A stretch of 64,000 bases of DNA from Stenotrophomonas rhizophila (GCF_007667275.1 NZ_VDQT01000002.1:868001-932000); one strand, 5' to 3'. Counted from the stretch's first letter, positions 1 through 8,239 are shown. Notes: generated by a model from the letters alone, not told the origin. A program made the numbers and translations.

Positions 1-1019
1 TGCTCAACGACGGCGTGCTGTCCGACCGCAAGGGCCTGAACAAGCAGGGCGGTGGCCTTTCGCTGGGCGCGCTGACCGAGCGCGACAAGGAGCTGATCGG
101 CATCGTCGCCAAGATCGGCGTGGACTTCATCGCCGTCTCGTTCTGCCGCAACGCACAGGACATGAACGACGCGCGTGCGATCGCCGAACAGCACGGCTGC
201 TATGCCGCGCTGGTGTCCAAGATCGAGCGCACCGAAGCGATCGAGAACCTGGAAGAGATCGTCGACGCCAGCGACGTGGTGATGGTCGCCCGTGGCGACC
301 TGGGCGTGGAAATCGGCGACGCCGAGCTGCCGGGCCTGCAGAAGAAGATCATCAAGGCCTCGCTGGCGCAGAACAAGGTGGTGATTACCGCCACCCAGAT
401 GCTGCAGTCGATGGTTGAAAGCCCGATCCCGACCCGCGCCGAAGTGCTCGACGTGGCCAACTCGGTCATCGACGGCACCGACGCGGTGATGCTCTCGGCC
501 GAAACCGCGGCCGGTGCCTATCCGGTCAAGGCGGTCGAAGCGATGGCCCGCATCTGCCTGGGTGCCGAGCGCCAGTTCCAGACCGAGACCGATTTCGGCG
601 CCTCGCCGCGCAACCTGGAGCGTGCCGACCAAGCCATCGCCATGGCCACCATGTTCCTGTCCCAGCACGTGGGCGTGCGCGCGATCGTGGCGATGACCGA
701 ATCCGGTGGTACCGCGCGCTACCTGTCGCGGTTCCGCGCCTCGGCGCCGGTCTACGCGGTGACCCGCCATGACGGCGCCCGCCGCCAGATGGCGCTGATG
801 CGCGACGTATTCCCGATCAACTTCGACAGCCGCGGCCTGACCCCGCGCGAGGCCGCGCGAGGCAGCATCCGCCTGCTGGTCGAGGCCAACCAGATGCAGG
901 CCGGCGACCGCGTGGTGTTCACCAGCGGCGAGCACATGGAAACCCACGGCGCCACCAATACCCTGCGCCTGCTGGAAGTCGGCGAAGACGGCCGCGCCAG
1001 CGGCCTGGGCGACCTGTAA
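1..1019 (+). CDS. pyk: Pyruvate kinase, 3' part (5' end outside the window)
   Basis: Cytosolic glycolytic enzyme that converts phosphoenolpyruvate and ADP to pyruvate and ATP. The reading frame is already open at base 3 (LNDGVLSDRKG), so the N-terminal barrel half lies upstream. The visible part has the GVDFIAVSF strand, the MVARGDLGVEI metal/substrate loop and the long pyruvate-kinase signature running from ATQMLQSM to DAVMLSAETA. The C-terminal allosteric domain then ends at TAA in 1017-1019. An aldolase gene follows on the same strand after a SMAG repeat, so two glycolytic genes are adjacent, but the second has its own promoter. Family assignment is secure; whether this is the PykA or PykF type cannot be judged from the fragment. 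Confidence 0.97.
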   Translation, partial: LNDGVLSDRKGLNKQGGGLSLGALTERDKELIGIVAKIGVDFIAVSFCRNAQDMNDARAIAEQHGCYAALVSKIERTEAIENLEEIVDASDVVMVARGDLGVEIGDAELPGLQKKIIKASLAQNKVVITATQMLQSMVESPIPTRAEVLDVANSVIDGTDAVMLSAETAAGAYPVKAVEAMARICLGAERQFQTETDFGASPRNLERADQAIAMATMFLSQHVGVRAIVAMTESGGTARYLSRFRASAPVYAVTRHDGARRQMALMRDVFPINFDSRGLTPREAARGSIRLLVEANQMQAGDRVVFTSGEHMETHGATNTLRLLEVGEDGRASGLGDL

Positions 1020-1029
1020 GGAATCGGAG

Positions 1030-1080
1030 GAGCCGGGCAGTGCCCGGCGCCTCGCGGTAGCGCCGGCCGTTGGCCGGCCC
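1030..1080. repeat. SMAG-type GTAG palindromic repeat
   Basis: A GCCGGGC/GCCCGGC hairpin is followed by a GTAG-headed palindrome (GTAG at 1057, then CGCCGGCC-GTT-GGCCGG). It lies directly after the pyk stop and may also act as a weak 3'-end structure, although no T-run follows. Confidence 0.75.
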
Positions 1081-1134
1081 AGGCGGTAGTGATCGACCCA
1101 AGGTACATCGGCTGCCCATGAAAGCGGTTCCAAC

Positions 1135-1174
1135 TTCCGTGAACAGCCAGTTCACGGAAGCGGCCCGCTATAAT
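1135..1174 (+). promoter_or_regulatory. Aldolase promoter: 10-bp perfect inverted repeat next to a consensus TATAAT -10
   Basis: TTCCGTGAAC (1135-1144) and GTTCACGGAA (1150-1159) form a perfect 10-bp dyad with a 5-bp spacer. A consensus TATAAT lies at 1169-1174. The dyad covers the place where a -35 box would be and no good -35 is visible, so it is probably an operator for a dimeric regulator, either a repressor or an activator that replaces the -35. The regulator is not identifiable from this window. Confidence 0.6.
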
Positions 1175-1206
1175 CGTGTTTTTCCCGCACCCGCCACAGG
1201 AAATAC

Positions 1207-2211
1207 ATGAGCATCGAACAGCTGGCTGAAACCGCCCAGGCCATGGTCGCCCCGGGCAAGGGCATCATCGCCATCGACGAATCCACCGGTACCATCGCCA
1301 AGCGCTTCGCCAGCGTCGGCATCGAGAATACCGAAGAGAACCGTCGTGCCTACCGCGAGCTGCTGCTGACCACGCCGAAGCTCAACGAGCATATTTCCGG
1401 CGCGATCCTGTACGACGAAACCATCCGCCAGTCGACCAAGGACGGCGTGCCGTTCGCCAAGTACATGGCCGATCACGGCATGATCCCGGGCATCAAGGTC
1501 GACAAGGGCGCCCATCCGCTGGCCGGTTGCCCGGGCGAGATGGTCACCGAAGGGCTCGACGGCCTGCGTGAGCGCCTGCAGGAGTACTACAAGCTGGGTG
1601 CGCGCTTCGCCAAGTGGCGTGCGGTGATCAACATCGGCGAAAGCATTCCGTCGGGTACCTGCATCGAGTCCAACGCCCACGCGCTGGCCCGTTATGCCGC
1701 GCTGTGCCAGGAATGCGGCCTGGTGCCGATGGTCGAGCCGGAAGTGATCATGGACGGCGACCACGACATCGAGACCTGCTACGAAGTCACCGAAGCCACC
1801 CTGCGCTCGCTGTTCGACGCGCTGTACCAGCAGAACGTGCTGCTGGAAGGCACCATCCTGAAGGCGTCGATGGTCATCTCCGGCAAGGGCTGCGACGAGC
1901 AGGCCGACGTCGAGGAAGTGGCCGAATCGACCGTCATGTGCCTCAAGAGCACCGTGCCGGCGATCCTGCCGGGCGTGGTGTTCCTGTCCGGTGGCCAGAG
2001 CGATGAGCAGTCCACCGCCCACCTCAATGCCATGAACCAGATGGGCAACCTGCCGTGGCCGCTGAGCTTCTCCTACGGCCGCGCCATGCAGCAGGCCGCG
2101 CTGAAGCTGTGGGCCAAGGACACCAAGGCCAACGTCGCCAAGGCACAGCAGACCGTGTACGACCGCGCCAAGGAAAATGGCCAGGCCGCACTGGGCAAGT
2201 GGAACGGCTGA
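1207..2211 (+). CDS. Class I fructose-bisphosphate aldolase
   Basis: Cytosolic enzyme of glycolysis and gluconeogenesis that reversibly splits fructose 1,6-bisphosphate into dihydroxyacetone phosphate and glyceraldehyde 3-phosphate through a Schiff base. At 334 residues it has the length of the vertebrate-like class I family. It carries the early IIAIDESTGTI motif, a KWRAVINIGE strand and the active-site stretch VLLEGTILKASMV, where Lys219 is the expected Schiff-base residue. No class II zinc motif is present. The ATG is preceded by AGGA in CACAGGAAATAC. A strong intrinsic terminator follows 25 bases after the stop, so the gene appears monocistronic under the promoter at 1135-1174. Confidence 0.97.
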   Translation: MSIEQLAETAQAMVAPGKGIIAIDESTGTIAKRFASVGIENTEENRRAYRELLLTTPKLNEHISGAILYDETIRQSTKDGVPFAKYMADHGMIPGIKVDKGAHPLAGCPGEMVTEGLDGLRERLQEYYKLGARFAKWRAVINIGESIPSGTCIESNAHALARYAALCQECGLVPMVEPEVIMDGDHDIETCYEVTEATLRSLFDALYQQNVLLEGTILKASMVISGKGCDEQADVEEVAESTVMCLKSTVPAILPGVVFLSGGQSDEQSTAHLNAMNQMGNLPWPLSFSYGRAMQQAALKLWAKDTKANVAKAQQTVYDRAKENGQAALGKWNG

Positions 2212-2236
2212 TCCGCGCCGCACCTGCGTAACAAAA

Positions 2237-2266
2237 AACGCCGGCGGTTTCGCCGGCGTTTTTTTT
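2237..2266 (+). terminator. Intrinsic terminator of the aldolase gene
   Basis: AACGCCGGCG - GTTT - CGCCGGCGTT is a perfect 10-bp stem with a tetraloop, continued by a run of eight T. This is textbook Rho-independent termination. Confidence 0.92.
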
Positions 2267-2271
2267 CGCCC

Positions 2272-2338
2272 GTAGAGCCACGCCCTGCGTGGCTGGCGGG
2301 TTGCCGGCCTACGGCAGCCACGCAGGGCGTGGCTCTAC
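2272..2338. repeat. Head-to-head SMAG pair
   Basis: Two facing copies begin with GTAG and end with CTAC, each containing an AGCCACGCCC...GCGTGGCT-type palindrome, about 67 bp in all. The right-hand copy overlaps the 3' end of the macrodomain gene and codes its last residues (EPRPAWLP). The gene's TAG stop lies in the central part of the pair. Confidence 0.85.
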
Positions 2339-2902
2339 CGTGGGGCAGGGCAGTCCTGGGGCCACATCGCCCGGTTGCCCCAACGTAGCCAGTGCCGACT
2401 GGTACACCTTGAAGGTCGCCGCGTTGTAGGCCACCAGGATGATCCGCTGGGGCTCGCGGTGCGAACGCTGCCAGGCCAAGGTTTCGGTGGCGGCGATCTG
2501 TGCGGCCTGGTGCAGCGGATAGCCGAACACGCCGCAGCTTATCGCCGGAAACGCGATCGAACGCAGGCCCATCTTCTCGGCCAGCTGCAGCGACTTCCAA
2601 TAGCAGTTGGCCAGCAGCTCGGGTTCGGCGCGGGTGCCATCGTTCCACACCGGCCCCACGGTATGCAGCACGTGACGTGCCGGCAGGTTGTAGCCCGCCG
2701 TGGCGCGCACCTCCCCGGTCGGGCAGCGAACGCCCGGGCGGAGCTCCGGCAGCGCCGCGCATTCGGCCAGCAGCTGCGGGCCGGCGGCGCGGTGGATGGC
2801 ACCGTCCACGCCGCCGCCGCCCAGCAGTGACTCGTTGGCCGCATTGACGATCGCATCCACCGCCAGGGTCGTGATGTCGCCCTGCCACACTTCGATCTTC
2901 AT
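2309..2902 (-). CDS. Macrodomain protein, probable O-acetyl-ADP-ribose deacetylase (YmdB type)
   Basis: A single macrodomain of 197 residues. These domains bind ADP-ribose and remove acetyl or ADP-ribosyl groups from O-acetyl-ADP-ribose or modified proteins in the cytosol. Visible family features are the N-terminal EVWQGDITTL strand, the AIVNAANESLLGGGGVDGAI loop and the later AFPAISCGVFGYP phosphate-binding turn. The deacetylase-type residues (Asn in NAAN, Asp in GVDGAI) are present. The stop TAG and the last eight or so codons lie inside a SMAG repeat, so the C-terminus was probably rewritten by repeat insertion. The gene is isolated, convergent with the aldolase gene and upstream of none on its strand. 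Confidence 0.9.
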   Translation of the reverse strand: MKIEVWQGDITTLAVDAIVNAANESLLGGGGVDGAIHRAAGPQLLAECAALPELRPGVRCPTGEVRATAGYNLPARHVLHTVGPVWNDGTRAEPELLANCYWKSLQLAEKMGLRSIAFPAISCGVFGYPLHQAAQIAATETLAWQRSHREPQRIILVAYNAATFKVYQSALATLGQPGDVAPGLPCPTVEPRPAWLP

Positions 2903-3022
2903 GCGTGCCGCTCCTTACTGATACCGGGTCCATACAACGGGATGACTGCCACCTCACACGCTAGCGGCCAGGGCATCTAGGCTGCGTCATCATCGTCTCA
3001 GGCAGTGCGACCCGGAAACGCG

Positions 3023-3047
3023 GACGCCCACCTTGAGGGTGGGCGTC
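3023..3047 (-). terminator. Hairpin after cysK, weak terminator
   Basis: GACGCCCACC-CTCA-AGGTGGGCGTC reads on the minus strand 23 bases beyond the cysK stop. Only a short TTT follows, so termination strength is uncertain. Confidence 0.45.
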
Positions 3048-3069
3048 GGAGGGGGGGCATGGATCCCGT

Positions 3070-4029
3070 TCAGGGCAGGCCGGCCAGCCAGTCGTCGTCC
3101 GATCCTTCGTTGATGTCGGCAAACAGCGGCGTGGAGAAATAACGCTCACCGGTATCCGGCAGCATCGCCAGCAGCACGCTGCCCGGCGCGGCCTTGGCGG
3201 CCACGTCCAGCGCGCTGGCGACCGTGGCGCCGGCCGAGATGCCGACGAAGATCCCTTCCTCGGCCGCCAGCCGGCGCGACGTCTCGATGGCGCGGGCGTC
3301 GTCGATCTTCAGCAGCTCGTCGAAGACTTCGCGGTTCAGCACCTCCGGCACGAAGTCCGGGGTCCAGCCCTGGATCTTGTGCGGCTTCCATTCGGCCCCA
3401 CCCAGCAGCGCCGCGCCTTCCGGTTCGGTGGCGATGATCCGGGTTTCCGGGCGCGCCACCTTGAGCACTTCGCCCACCCCGGTGAGGGTGCCGCCGGTGC
3501 CCCAGCCGGTGACGAAGTAGTCCAGGCGCCTGCCGGCGAAGTCGCGCAGGATTTCAGCCGCAGTGGTGTTGCGGTGGTAGGCCGGATTGGCCGGGTTGGT
3601 GAACTGGCTGGCCAGGAACCAGCCATGTTCTTCAGCCAGTTCCCGCGCACGCTTGACCATGCCCGAACCACGCTCGGCGGCCGGGGTCAGGATCACCTTG
3701 GCGCCATAGGCGCGCATCAGCTTGCGGCGCTCGATCGAGAAGGTTTCGACCATGGTGGCCACGAACTTGTAGCCGCGCGCGGCCGCGACCATGGCCAGCG
3801 CCACGCCGGTGTTGCCCGAGGTCGCCTCGACGATGGTGTCGCCGGGCTTGAGCACCCCGCGTGCTTCGGCATCCAGGATGATCGCCAGGGCCAGCCGGTC
3901 TTTCACCGAGCCGCCGGGATTGAACGATTCCACCTTCGCATACAGGGTGACGTGGTCGGGGGCGATACGGTTCAGGCGCACCACCGGGGTGTTGCCGATG
4001 GTGTCCAGGATCGAGTTGTACAGGGCCAT
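3070..4029 (-). CDS. cysK: Cysteine synthase A (O-acetylserine sulfhydrylase)
   Basis: PLP enzyme that makes L-cysteine from O-acetylserine and sulfide in the cytosol. The product is 319 residues from MALYNSILDT. Lys43 in PGGSVKDRLA is the PLP lysine, TSGNTGVAL is the substrate loop, GTGGTLTG binds the PLP phosphate, and an ISAGA serine lies near the C-terminus. The start at 4029 was chosen because the alignable family N-terminus (IGNTPVVRLN) begins shortly after it; the longer open frame upstream is untypical sequence. The gene is divergent from a CysB-type regulator across a 233-bp gap, a classical arrangement for sulfur control. CysM is the alternative, but the length and motif set favour CysK. 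Confidence 0.95.
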   Translation of the reverse strand: MALYNSILDTIGNTPVVRLNRIAPDHVTLYAKVESFNPGGSVKDRLALAIILDAEARGVLKPGDTIVEATSGNTGVALAMVAAARGYKFVATMVETFSIERRKLMRAYGAKVILTPAAERGSGMVKRARELAEEHGWFLASQFTNPANPAYHRNTTAAEILRDFAGRRLDYFVTGWGTGGTLTGVGEVLKVARPETRIIATEPEGAALLGGAEWKPHKIQGWTPDFVPEVLNREVFDELLKIDDARAIETSRRLAAEEGIFVGISAGATVASALDVAAKAAPGSVLLAMLPDTGERYFSTPLFADINEGSDDDWLAGLP

Positions 4030-4170
4030 GGGAAACGCTCCGCGGATTCGATGACGGGCCACGGACGCGCCGCGGCGGGAGGGAAGGGCAGCGCAGGTGG
4101 CTTTCACGCGCCGGGCGCGACCGGGGTCCGCCAGACCGTAGCGCCGGCATATGACCGCGCGAAATGACCT

Positions 4171-4203
4171 GATACCCTTCATAAACAACATTTGGTTATA
4201 AGC
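4171..4203. promoter_or_regulatory. AT-rich patch between cysK and cysB, candidate CysB site/promoter
   Basis: Within an otherwise GC-rich 233-bp divergent spacer, GATACCCTTC followed by ATAAACAACATTTGGTTATA stands out as AT-rich. CysB-family regulators bind such poorly conserved AT-rich sites. Assignment is by position and composition only. Confidence 0.4.
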
Positions 4204-4262
4204 TGGTGACGGCAACTGGCTTACAGTCGGTCGACCCTCCCTCCCTGCCTGCGCGCACGCCC

Positions 4263-5246
4263 ATGACGCTGACCCAACTTCGTTATCTGGTGGCCATCGC
4301 CGACGCCGAGCTCAACATCACGCTGGCCGCCTCGCGGGTGCATGCCACCCAGCCGGGGCTGTCCAAGCAGCTCAAGCAGCTGGAAGATGAACTGGGCTTC
4401 CTGCTGTTCGTGCGCAAGGGTCGCAGCCTGGAGGCGGTGACCCCGGCGGGCGTGGAAGTGATCGGTCGCGCCCGCGCGGTGCTGTCCGAAGCCAACAACA
4501 TCCGCACCTATGCCGCCAACCAGCGCCGGGAAAGCCAGGGCCAGCTGATCCTCACCACCACCCACACCCAGGCGCGCTTCGTGCTGCCGCCGGCCGTGGC
4601 GCGGATCAAGCAGGCCTACCCGCAGGTGAGCGTGCACCTGCAGCAGGCCGCCGAAAGCGACGCGCTGGACCTGCTCAGCCAGGGCGATGCGGATATCGCC
4701 ATCATCAGCACCGCCGGCGCCGAACCCACCGCCGGCATCGCCATTCCGCTGTACCGCTGGCGACGGCTGGTACTGGTGCCGCGCGGGCACGCGCTGGACC
4801 GCCCGGGCGCCGCGCCGGACCTGCAGGCGCTGTCCACCCAGCCCCTGATCAGCTACGAATCTTCCACCCGCGGCAGCTCCTCGCTGCAGCGCGCCTTTGC
4901 CGCCTCGGGGCTGACCCCGGACATCGCGCTGACCGCGCTCGATGCCGACCTGATCAAGACCTACGTACGCACCGGCCTGGGCGTGGGCCTGCTGGCGGAA
5001 ATGGCGGTCAATGCCGGCGATGAAGACCTGCGCTCCTGGCCGGCTCCGGCGCCGATCGACGAATGCATCGCCTGGGCGGTCCTGCCGCGCGACCGGGTAC
5101 TGCGCGACTATGCGCTGGAACTGGTGCACGTACTGGCCCCGCAGATCGACACCCGCGACCTGCGCCGCGTGATCGACGGCAACCAGGAGGCCGATTGGCC
5201 GGTGCCGCCGACGTGGGAATCGTTGACGCAGACGATTACGGTCTGA
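4263..5246 (+). CDS. cysB: LysR-type regulator of cysteine biosynthesis (CysB-like)
   Basis: DNA-binding regulator of sulfate assimilation and cysteine genes, typically responding to N-acetylserine or O-acetylserine. The 327-residue protein starts MTLTQLRYLV, the usual N-terminus of the CysB/Cbl branch, followed by a winged helix-turn-helix (ATQPGLSKQLKQLEDELG at about 30-47) and a periplasmic-binding-protein-like effector domain from about residue 90 to 300. ATG 4263 was chosen over the upstream in-frame start because the LysR N-terminus aligns there. It is divergent from cysK, whose expression it probably controls together with its own. Confidence 0.9.
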   Translation: MTLTQLRYLVAIADAELNITLAASRVHATQPGLSKQLKQLEDELGFLLFVRKGRSLEAVTPAGVEVIGRARAVLSEANNIRTYAANQRRESQGQLILTTTHTQARFVLPPAVARIKQAYPQVSVHLQQAAESDALDLLSQGDADIAIISTAGAEPTAGIAIPLYRWRRLVLVPRGHALDRPGAAPDLQALSTQPLISYESSTRGSSSLQRAFAASGLTPDIALTALDADLIKTYVRTGLGVGLLAEMAVNAGDEDLRSWPAPAPIDECIAWAVLPRDRVLRDYALELVHVLAPQIDTRDLRRVIDGNQEADWPVPPTWESLTQTITV

Positions 5247-5250
5247 CGTC

Positions 5251-5313
5251 GCCCGACCAACGGTCGGGCGCTACCGGTCCGGAGTCCGGTAGGTGACGAC
5301 CGTTGGTCGTCAC
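5251..5313. repeat. Facing SMAG pair
   Basis: CGACCAACGGTCG palindrome ending in CTAC (5271-5274), then GTAG (5289-5292) heading a CGACCGTTGGTCG palindrome: two inverted copies immediately after cysB. Confidence 0.85.
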
Positions 5314-5388
5314 GCCGTCCCTGCGACGCTTGGTCGCAGGTGCCTGTTCAGGCGCGTGCGCGTGGAACCCGACCGCTACAATCTCGCG

Positions 5389-5871
5389 ATGAACCGCCGT
5401 CGCAGCCCATACGCCGTCCTGCTGCAGCTCGCCTTCGTGGCGACGCTGCTGATGGCGCTGGCGCCATTGGTGAGCCGCTGGCAGCAGGCCCAGGGCCCGT
5501 CGGTGATGCTGATGCCCGGTGGCATGGCGCACGTGATGCCGCCGCATGAGATGGCCGCGCACGCGATGCCGGCGCATCACATGACGATGCACGGTTCGTC
5601 CATGCACGACATGTCCATGCACGACATGTCGCGCCACGCCGTCGCACCGGCCGATACCGCCCCCGCCGCGCCCATCGATCCCCACGCCGGACATGGCGAG
5701 GCCTGCGAATACTGCATGATGGCCTCGCGGCTGATGCCGTGGCTGGCCGTCCTGATCCTGCTGCTGCCGGCGCTGCGGGTCATCACGCCACCCGTGCTTC
5801 GCAGCGTCGCCACCCCGCGCAGCCTGCGCTGGCCCGCCCACGCAGCACGCGGGCCCCCGCTGCACGCCTGA
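5389..5871 (+). CDS. DUF2946-family membrane protein with His/Met-rich metal-binding segment
   Basis: 160-residue inner-membrane or periplasmic protein. An N-terminal hydrophobic segment (about 10-25) is followed by a strikingly His/Met-rich stretch (about 40-85, units such as AAHAMPAHHM and SMHDMSMHDM). Then comes the DUF2946 hallmark CEYCMMA and a second hydrophobic helix. DUF2946 genes commonly sit beside copper-responsive TonB receptors, and this one lies 73 bp upstream of such a receptor. The inferred role is periplasmic copper binding or handover; no enzymatic function is seen. A 15-bp direct duplication (5599-5613, 5614-5628) created the repeated MHDMS unit. ATG 5389 was chosen because the transmembrane start follows directly. 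Confidence 0.75.
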   Translation: MNRRRSPYAVLLQLAFVATLLMALAPLVSRWQQAQGPSVMLMPGGMAHVMPPHEMAAHAMPAHHMTMHGSSMHDMSMHDMSRHAVAPADTAPAAPIDPHAGHGEACEYCMMASRLMPWLAVLILLLPALRVITPPVLRSVATPRSLRWPAHAARGPPLHA

Positions 5872-5944
5872 AACCGCCACCTCATTTCCTGCTGCGCGAC
5901 GCCGTCCCGGCGCCGCGCACCTGTGCGTTTTCCGGAGTTCCACC

Positions 5945-8005
5945 ATGACCTTGACGTCCCGCAGCGCGGGCGCACTGACGCGCCTGTCTGTTTCGCTTTC
6001 GTTCGCCCTGGCCGCGCTGCCGCTGCACGCCGCCGAACGCGACCCCGCCCGCACCCTCGACACCCTGGTGGTCACCGCCAGTGCCCCGTCCTCGCCGCTG
6101 CAGTGGGTCACCGACCCGCGCCTGCCGCGCCAGCCGGTACCGGCCAGCGACGGTGCCGACTACCTCAAGACCGTGCCCGGCTTTGCCGCCATCCGCAACG
6201 GCGGCACCAATGGCGACCCGGTGCTGCGCGGCATGTTCGGTTCGCGCCTGAACATCGTCAGCAACGAAGGCAATCTCATCGGCGCGTGTCCCTCGCGCAT
6301 GGACAACCCGCTGTCCTACATCGCCCCGGAAACCTTTGACCGCCTGACCATCATCAAGGGCCCGCAGAGCGTGCGCTGGGGCGCAGGCGCCTCGGCGGGC
6401 ACCATCCGTTTCGAGCGCGACACCCCGCGCTTCGACGCCCCGGGGATCGACCTTGACGCCAGCGCACTGGTCGGTTCGCGCAACCGCAACGACCAGGTGC
6501 TCGACCTCACCGCCGGCGCCTCGCAGGGCTACGTGCGGGTCAATGGCAACCGCTCCGAAGCCGACGACTACGAGGATGGCAACGGCGACGTCGTGCCCTC
6601 CAGATGGCGCAAGTGGAACAGCGACGTCGCCCTCGGCTGGACCCCCGATGCCGATACCGTGCTCGAGCTTTCCGCCGGTACCGGCGATGCCATCGCCCGC
6701 TACGCCGGTCGCGGCATGGACGGCGCCGCCTTCAAGCGCACCAGCTACGCCGCCCGCTTCGAACGCGACAACCTGCCCGGCGCCTGGGACAAACTGCAGG
6801 CCAACGTCTACTACAACGACGCCGACCACCTGATGGACAACTACACCCTGCGCACGCCCAACCCGGACAGCAGCATGCCCATGCCGATGGCCGCCAACGT
6901 CGACCGCCGCACCACCGGCGGCCGCATCGCCTCCGAGTGGCGCTGGCAGGACATCGCCATCGTCGCCGGCCTGGACGCACTCGACAGCCGCCACCGCAGC
7001 CGCAACGGCATGGGCCGCAACACCTACCGCCAGACCCCATGGGCCAGCGACGCGCGCCAACGCAATCGCGGTGTATTCACCGAAATCACCCTCGGCGAAG
7101 GCACCCCGCAGCGCTGGGTGGGCGGGCTGCGCATCGACCGCGCCGAGGTCACCGACGAACGCGCCAGCGCCGGCATGATGGCCATGCCCAACCCCACCGC
7201 CGGCCAGACCCGCCGCGAAAGCCTGGGCAGTGGCTTCCTGCGCATCGAGCGTGACCTGGGCAGCGCACTCACCACCTACGCCGGCATCGGCCACAGCGAG
7301 CGCATGCCCGACTACTGGGAACTGTTCTCCCCCGACATGGGCCCGGTCGGCAGCATCAACGCCTTCAGCAGCGTGCAGCCGGAAAAAACCACCCAGCTCG
7401 ACCTCGGCCTGCAGTACCGCACCGACCGCCTCAACGCCTGGGTCTCGGCCTACGCCGGCCGCCTGCAGGACTACATCCTGTTCACCTACCGCGACGGCGG
7501 CATGATGGGCAGCAGCACCCAGGCGACCAATGTCGACGCCCGCATCGCCGGCGCCGAAGCCGGCGCCGACATCGCCCTCGCGCACGGCTGGAAGCTGGGC
7601 GGCACCCTGGCCTATGCCTGGGGCGAAAACCGCACCGACGGCAGCGCCCTTCCGCAGATGCCGCCACTAGAAGCCCGCCTGAGCGCCGGCTGGCAAGGCG
7701 CGCGCTGGAGCGCCGGCGCACTGGCCCGCGCCGTCACCCACCAGCACCGCATCGCCAGCGGGCAGGGCAATGTAGTGGCCCGCGACCTCGGCCCCAGCGC
7801 GGGCTTCGCCACGTTCGCACTGAACGCGGGCTACCGCTTCAGCGACGCACTCCAGCTCAGCGCCGGCATCGACAACCTGTTCGACCGCGCCTACAGCGAA
7901 CACCTCAACCTCGCCGGCAGCGCCGACTTCGGCTTCCCCGCCGACCCGGTACGCATCAATGAACCGGGCCGCACGCTGTGGATGAAGGTGAATTACAGGT
8001 ACTGA
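5945..8005 (+). CDS. TonB-dependent copper receptor, OprC-like
   Basis: 686-residue outer-membrane receptor. A signal peptide (about 1-29, ending HAA) precedes a TonB-box-like TLVVTAS, a plug domain (about 60-185 with LRGMFGSRLN and IIKGPQSVRWG) and a 22-strand-type barrel ending in aromatic KVNYRY. The plug loop GACPSRMDNP has Cys115 and Met119 spaced as in the copper site of Pseudomonas OprC. Further Met-rich loops (SSMPMPM, AGMMAMPNP, GGMMGSS) fit copper binding. It follows the DUF2946 gene in an apparent operon. Copper uptake or binding is the best call; its use as a phage or bacteriocin receptor cannot be judged. Confidence 0.9.
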   Translation: MTLTSRSAGALTRLSVSLSFALAALPLHAAERDPARTLDTLVVTASAPSSPLQWVTDPRLPRQPVPASDGADYLKTVPGFAAIRNGGTNGDPVLRGMFGSRLNIVSNEGNLIGACPSRMDNPLSYIAPETFDRLTIIKGPQSVRWGAGASAGTIRFERDTPRFDAPGIDLDASALVGSRNRNDQVLDLTAGASQGYVRVNGNRSEADDYEDGNGDVVPSRWRKWNSDVALGWTPDADTVLELSAGTGDAIARYAGRGMDGAAFKRTSYAARFERDNLPGAWDKLQANVYYNDADHLMDNYTLRTPNPDSSMPMPMAANVDRRTTGGRIASEWRWQDIAIVAGLDALDSRHRSRNGMGRNTYRQTPWASDARQRNRGVFTEITLGEGTPQRWVGGLRIDRAEVTDERASAGMMAMPNPTAGQTRRESLGSGFLRIERDLGSALTTYAGIGHSERMPDYWELFSPDMGPVGSINAFSSVQPEKTTQLDLGLQYRTDRLNAWVSAYAGRLQDYILFTYRDGGMMGSSTQATNVDARIAGAEAGADIALAHGWKLGGTLAYAWGENRTDGSALPQMPPLEARLSAGWQGARWSAGALARAVTHQHRIASGQGNVVARDLGPSAGFATFALNAGYRFSDALQLSAGIDNLFDRAYSEHLNLAGSADFGFPADPVRINEPGRTLWMKVNYRY

Positions 8006-8007
8006 AG

Positions 8008-8069
8008 CAGGTGCCGACCGTTGGTCGGCACGCCACACGGGTACGCCACACGGGCACGCCACACGGGTA
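8008..8069. repeat. SMAG copy followed by three tandem 13-bp units
   Basis: A GTGCCGACC-GTT-GGTCGGCAC palindrome is followed by three direct copies of CGCCACACGGGTA (8031-8043, 8044-8056, 8057-8069; the middle copy has one change, T to C). The short tandem repeat leads straight into the GTAG of the next element. Confidence 0.8.
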
Positions 8070-8239
8070 GGGTCGGTTCCCAAACGACCGCCGTGAACGC
8101 TCCAGCACCCGGTAACGCATGACAATGATCGGCGCAGGCTCCGGCTCTTCCACGGCCACCGCAAACGCCAGCTTCGGCCAGGGTCATGCGTTACCGCACC
8201 GATCAGCAGGGTCGGCGGTCGTTTGGGAACCGACCCTAC
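8067..8239. repeat. 173-bp MITE-like element with 26-bp perfect terminal inverted repeats
   Basis: The left end at 8067-8092 begins GTAGGGTCGGTTCCC and is matched exactly in inverse by 8214-8239, which ends CTAC. A second perfect 13-bp inverted pair is nested inside (GGTAACGCATGAC at 8111-8123, GTCATGCGTTACC at 8183-8195). There is no coding potential. The GTAG...CTAC bounds relate it to the SMAG family, but length and double nesting make it look like a non-autonomous mobile element. The remaining 200 bp to the next gene hold no recognisable feature beyond presumed promoter DNA. Confidence 0.7.
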
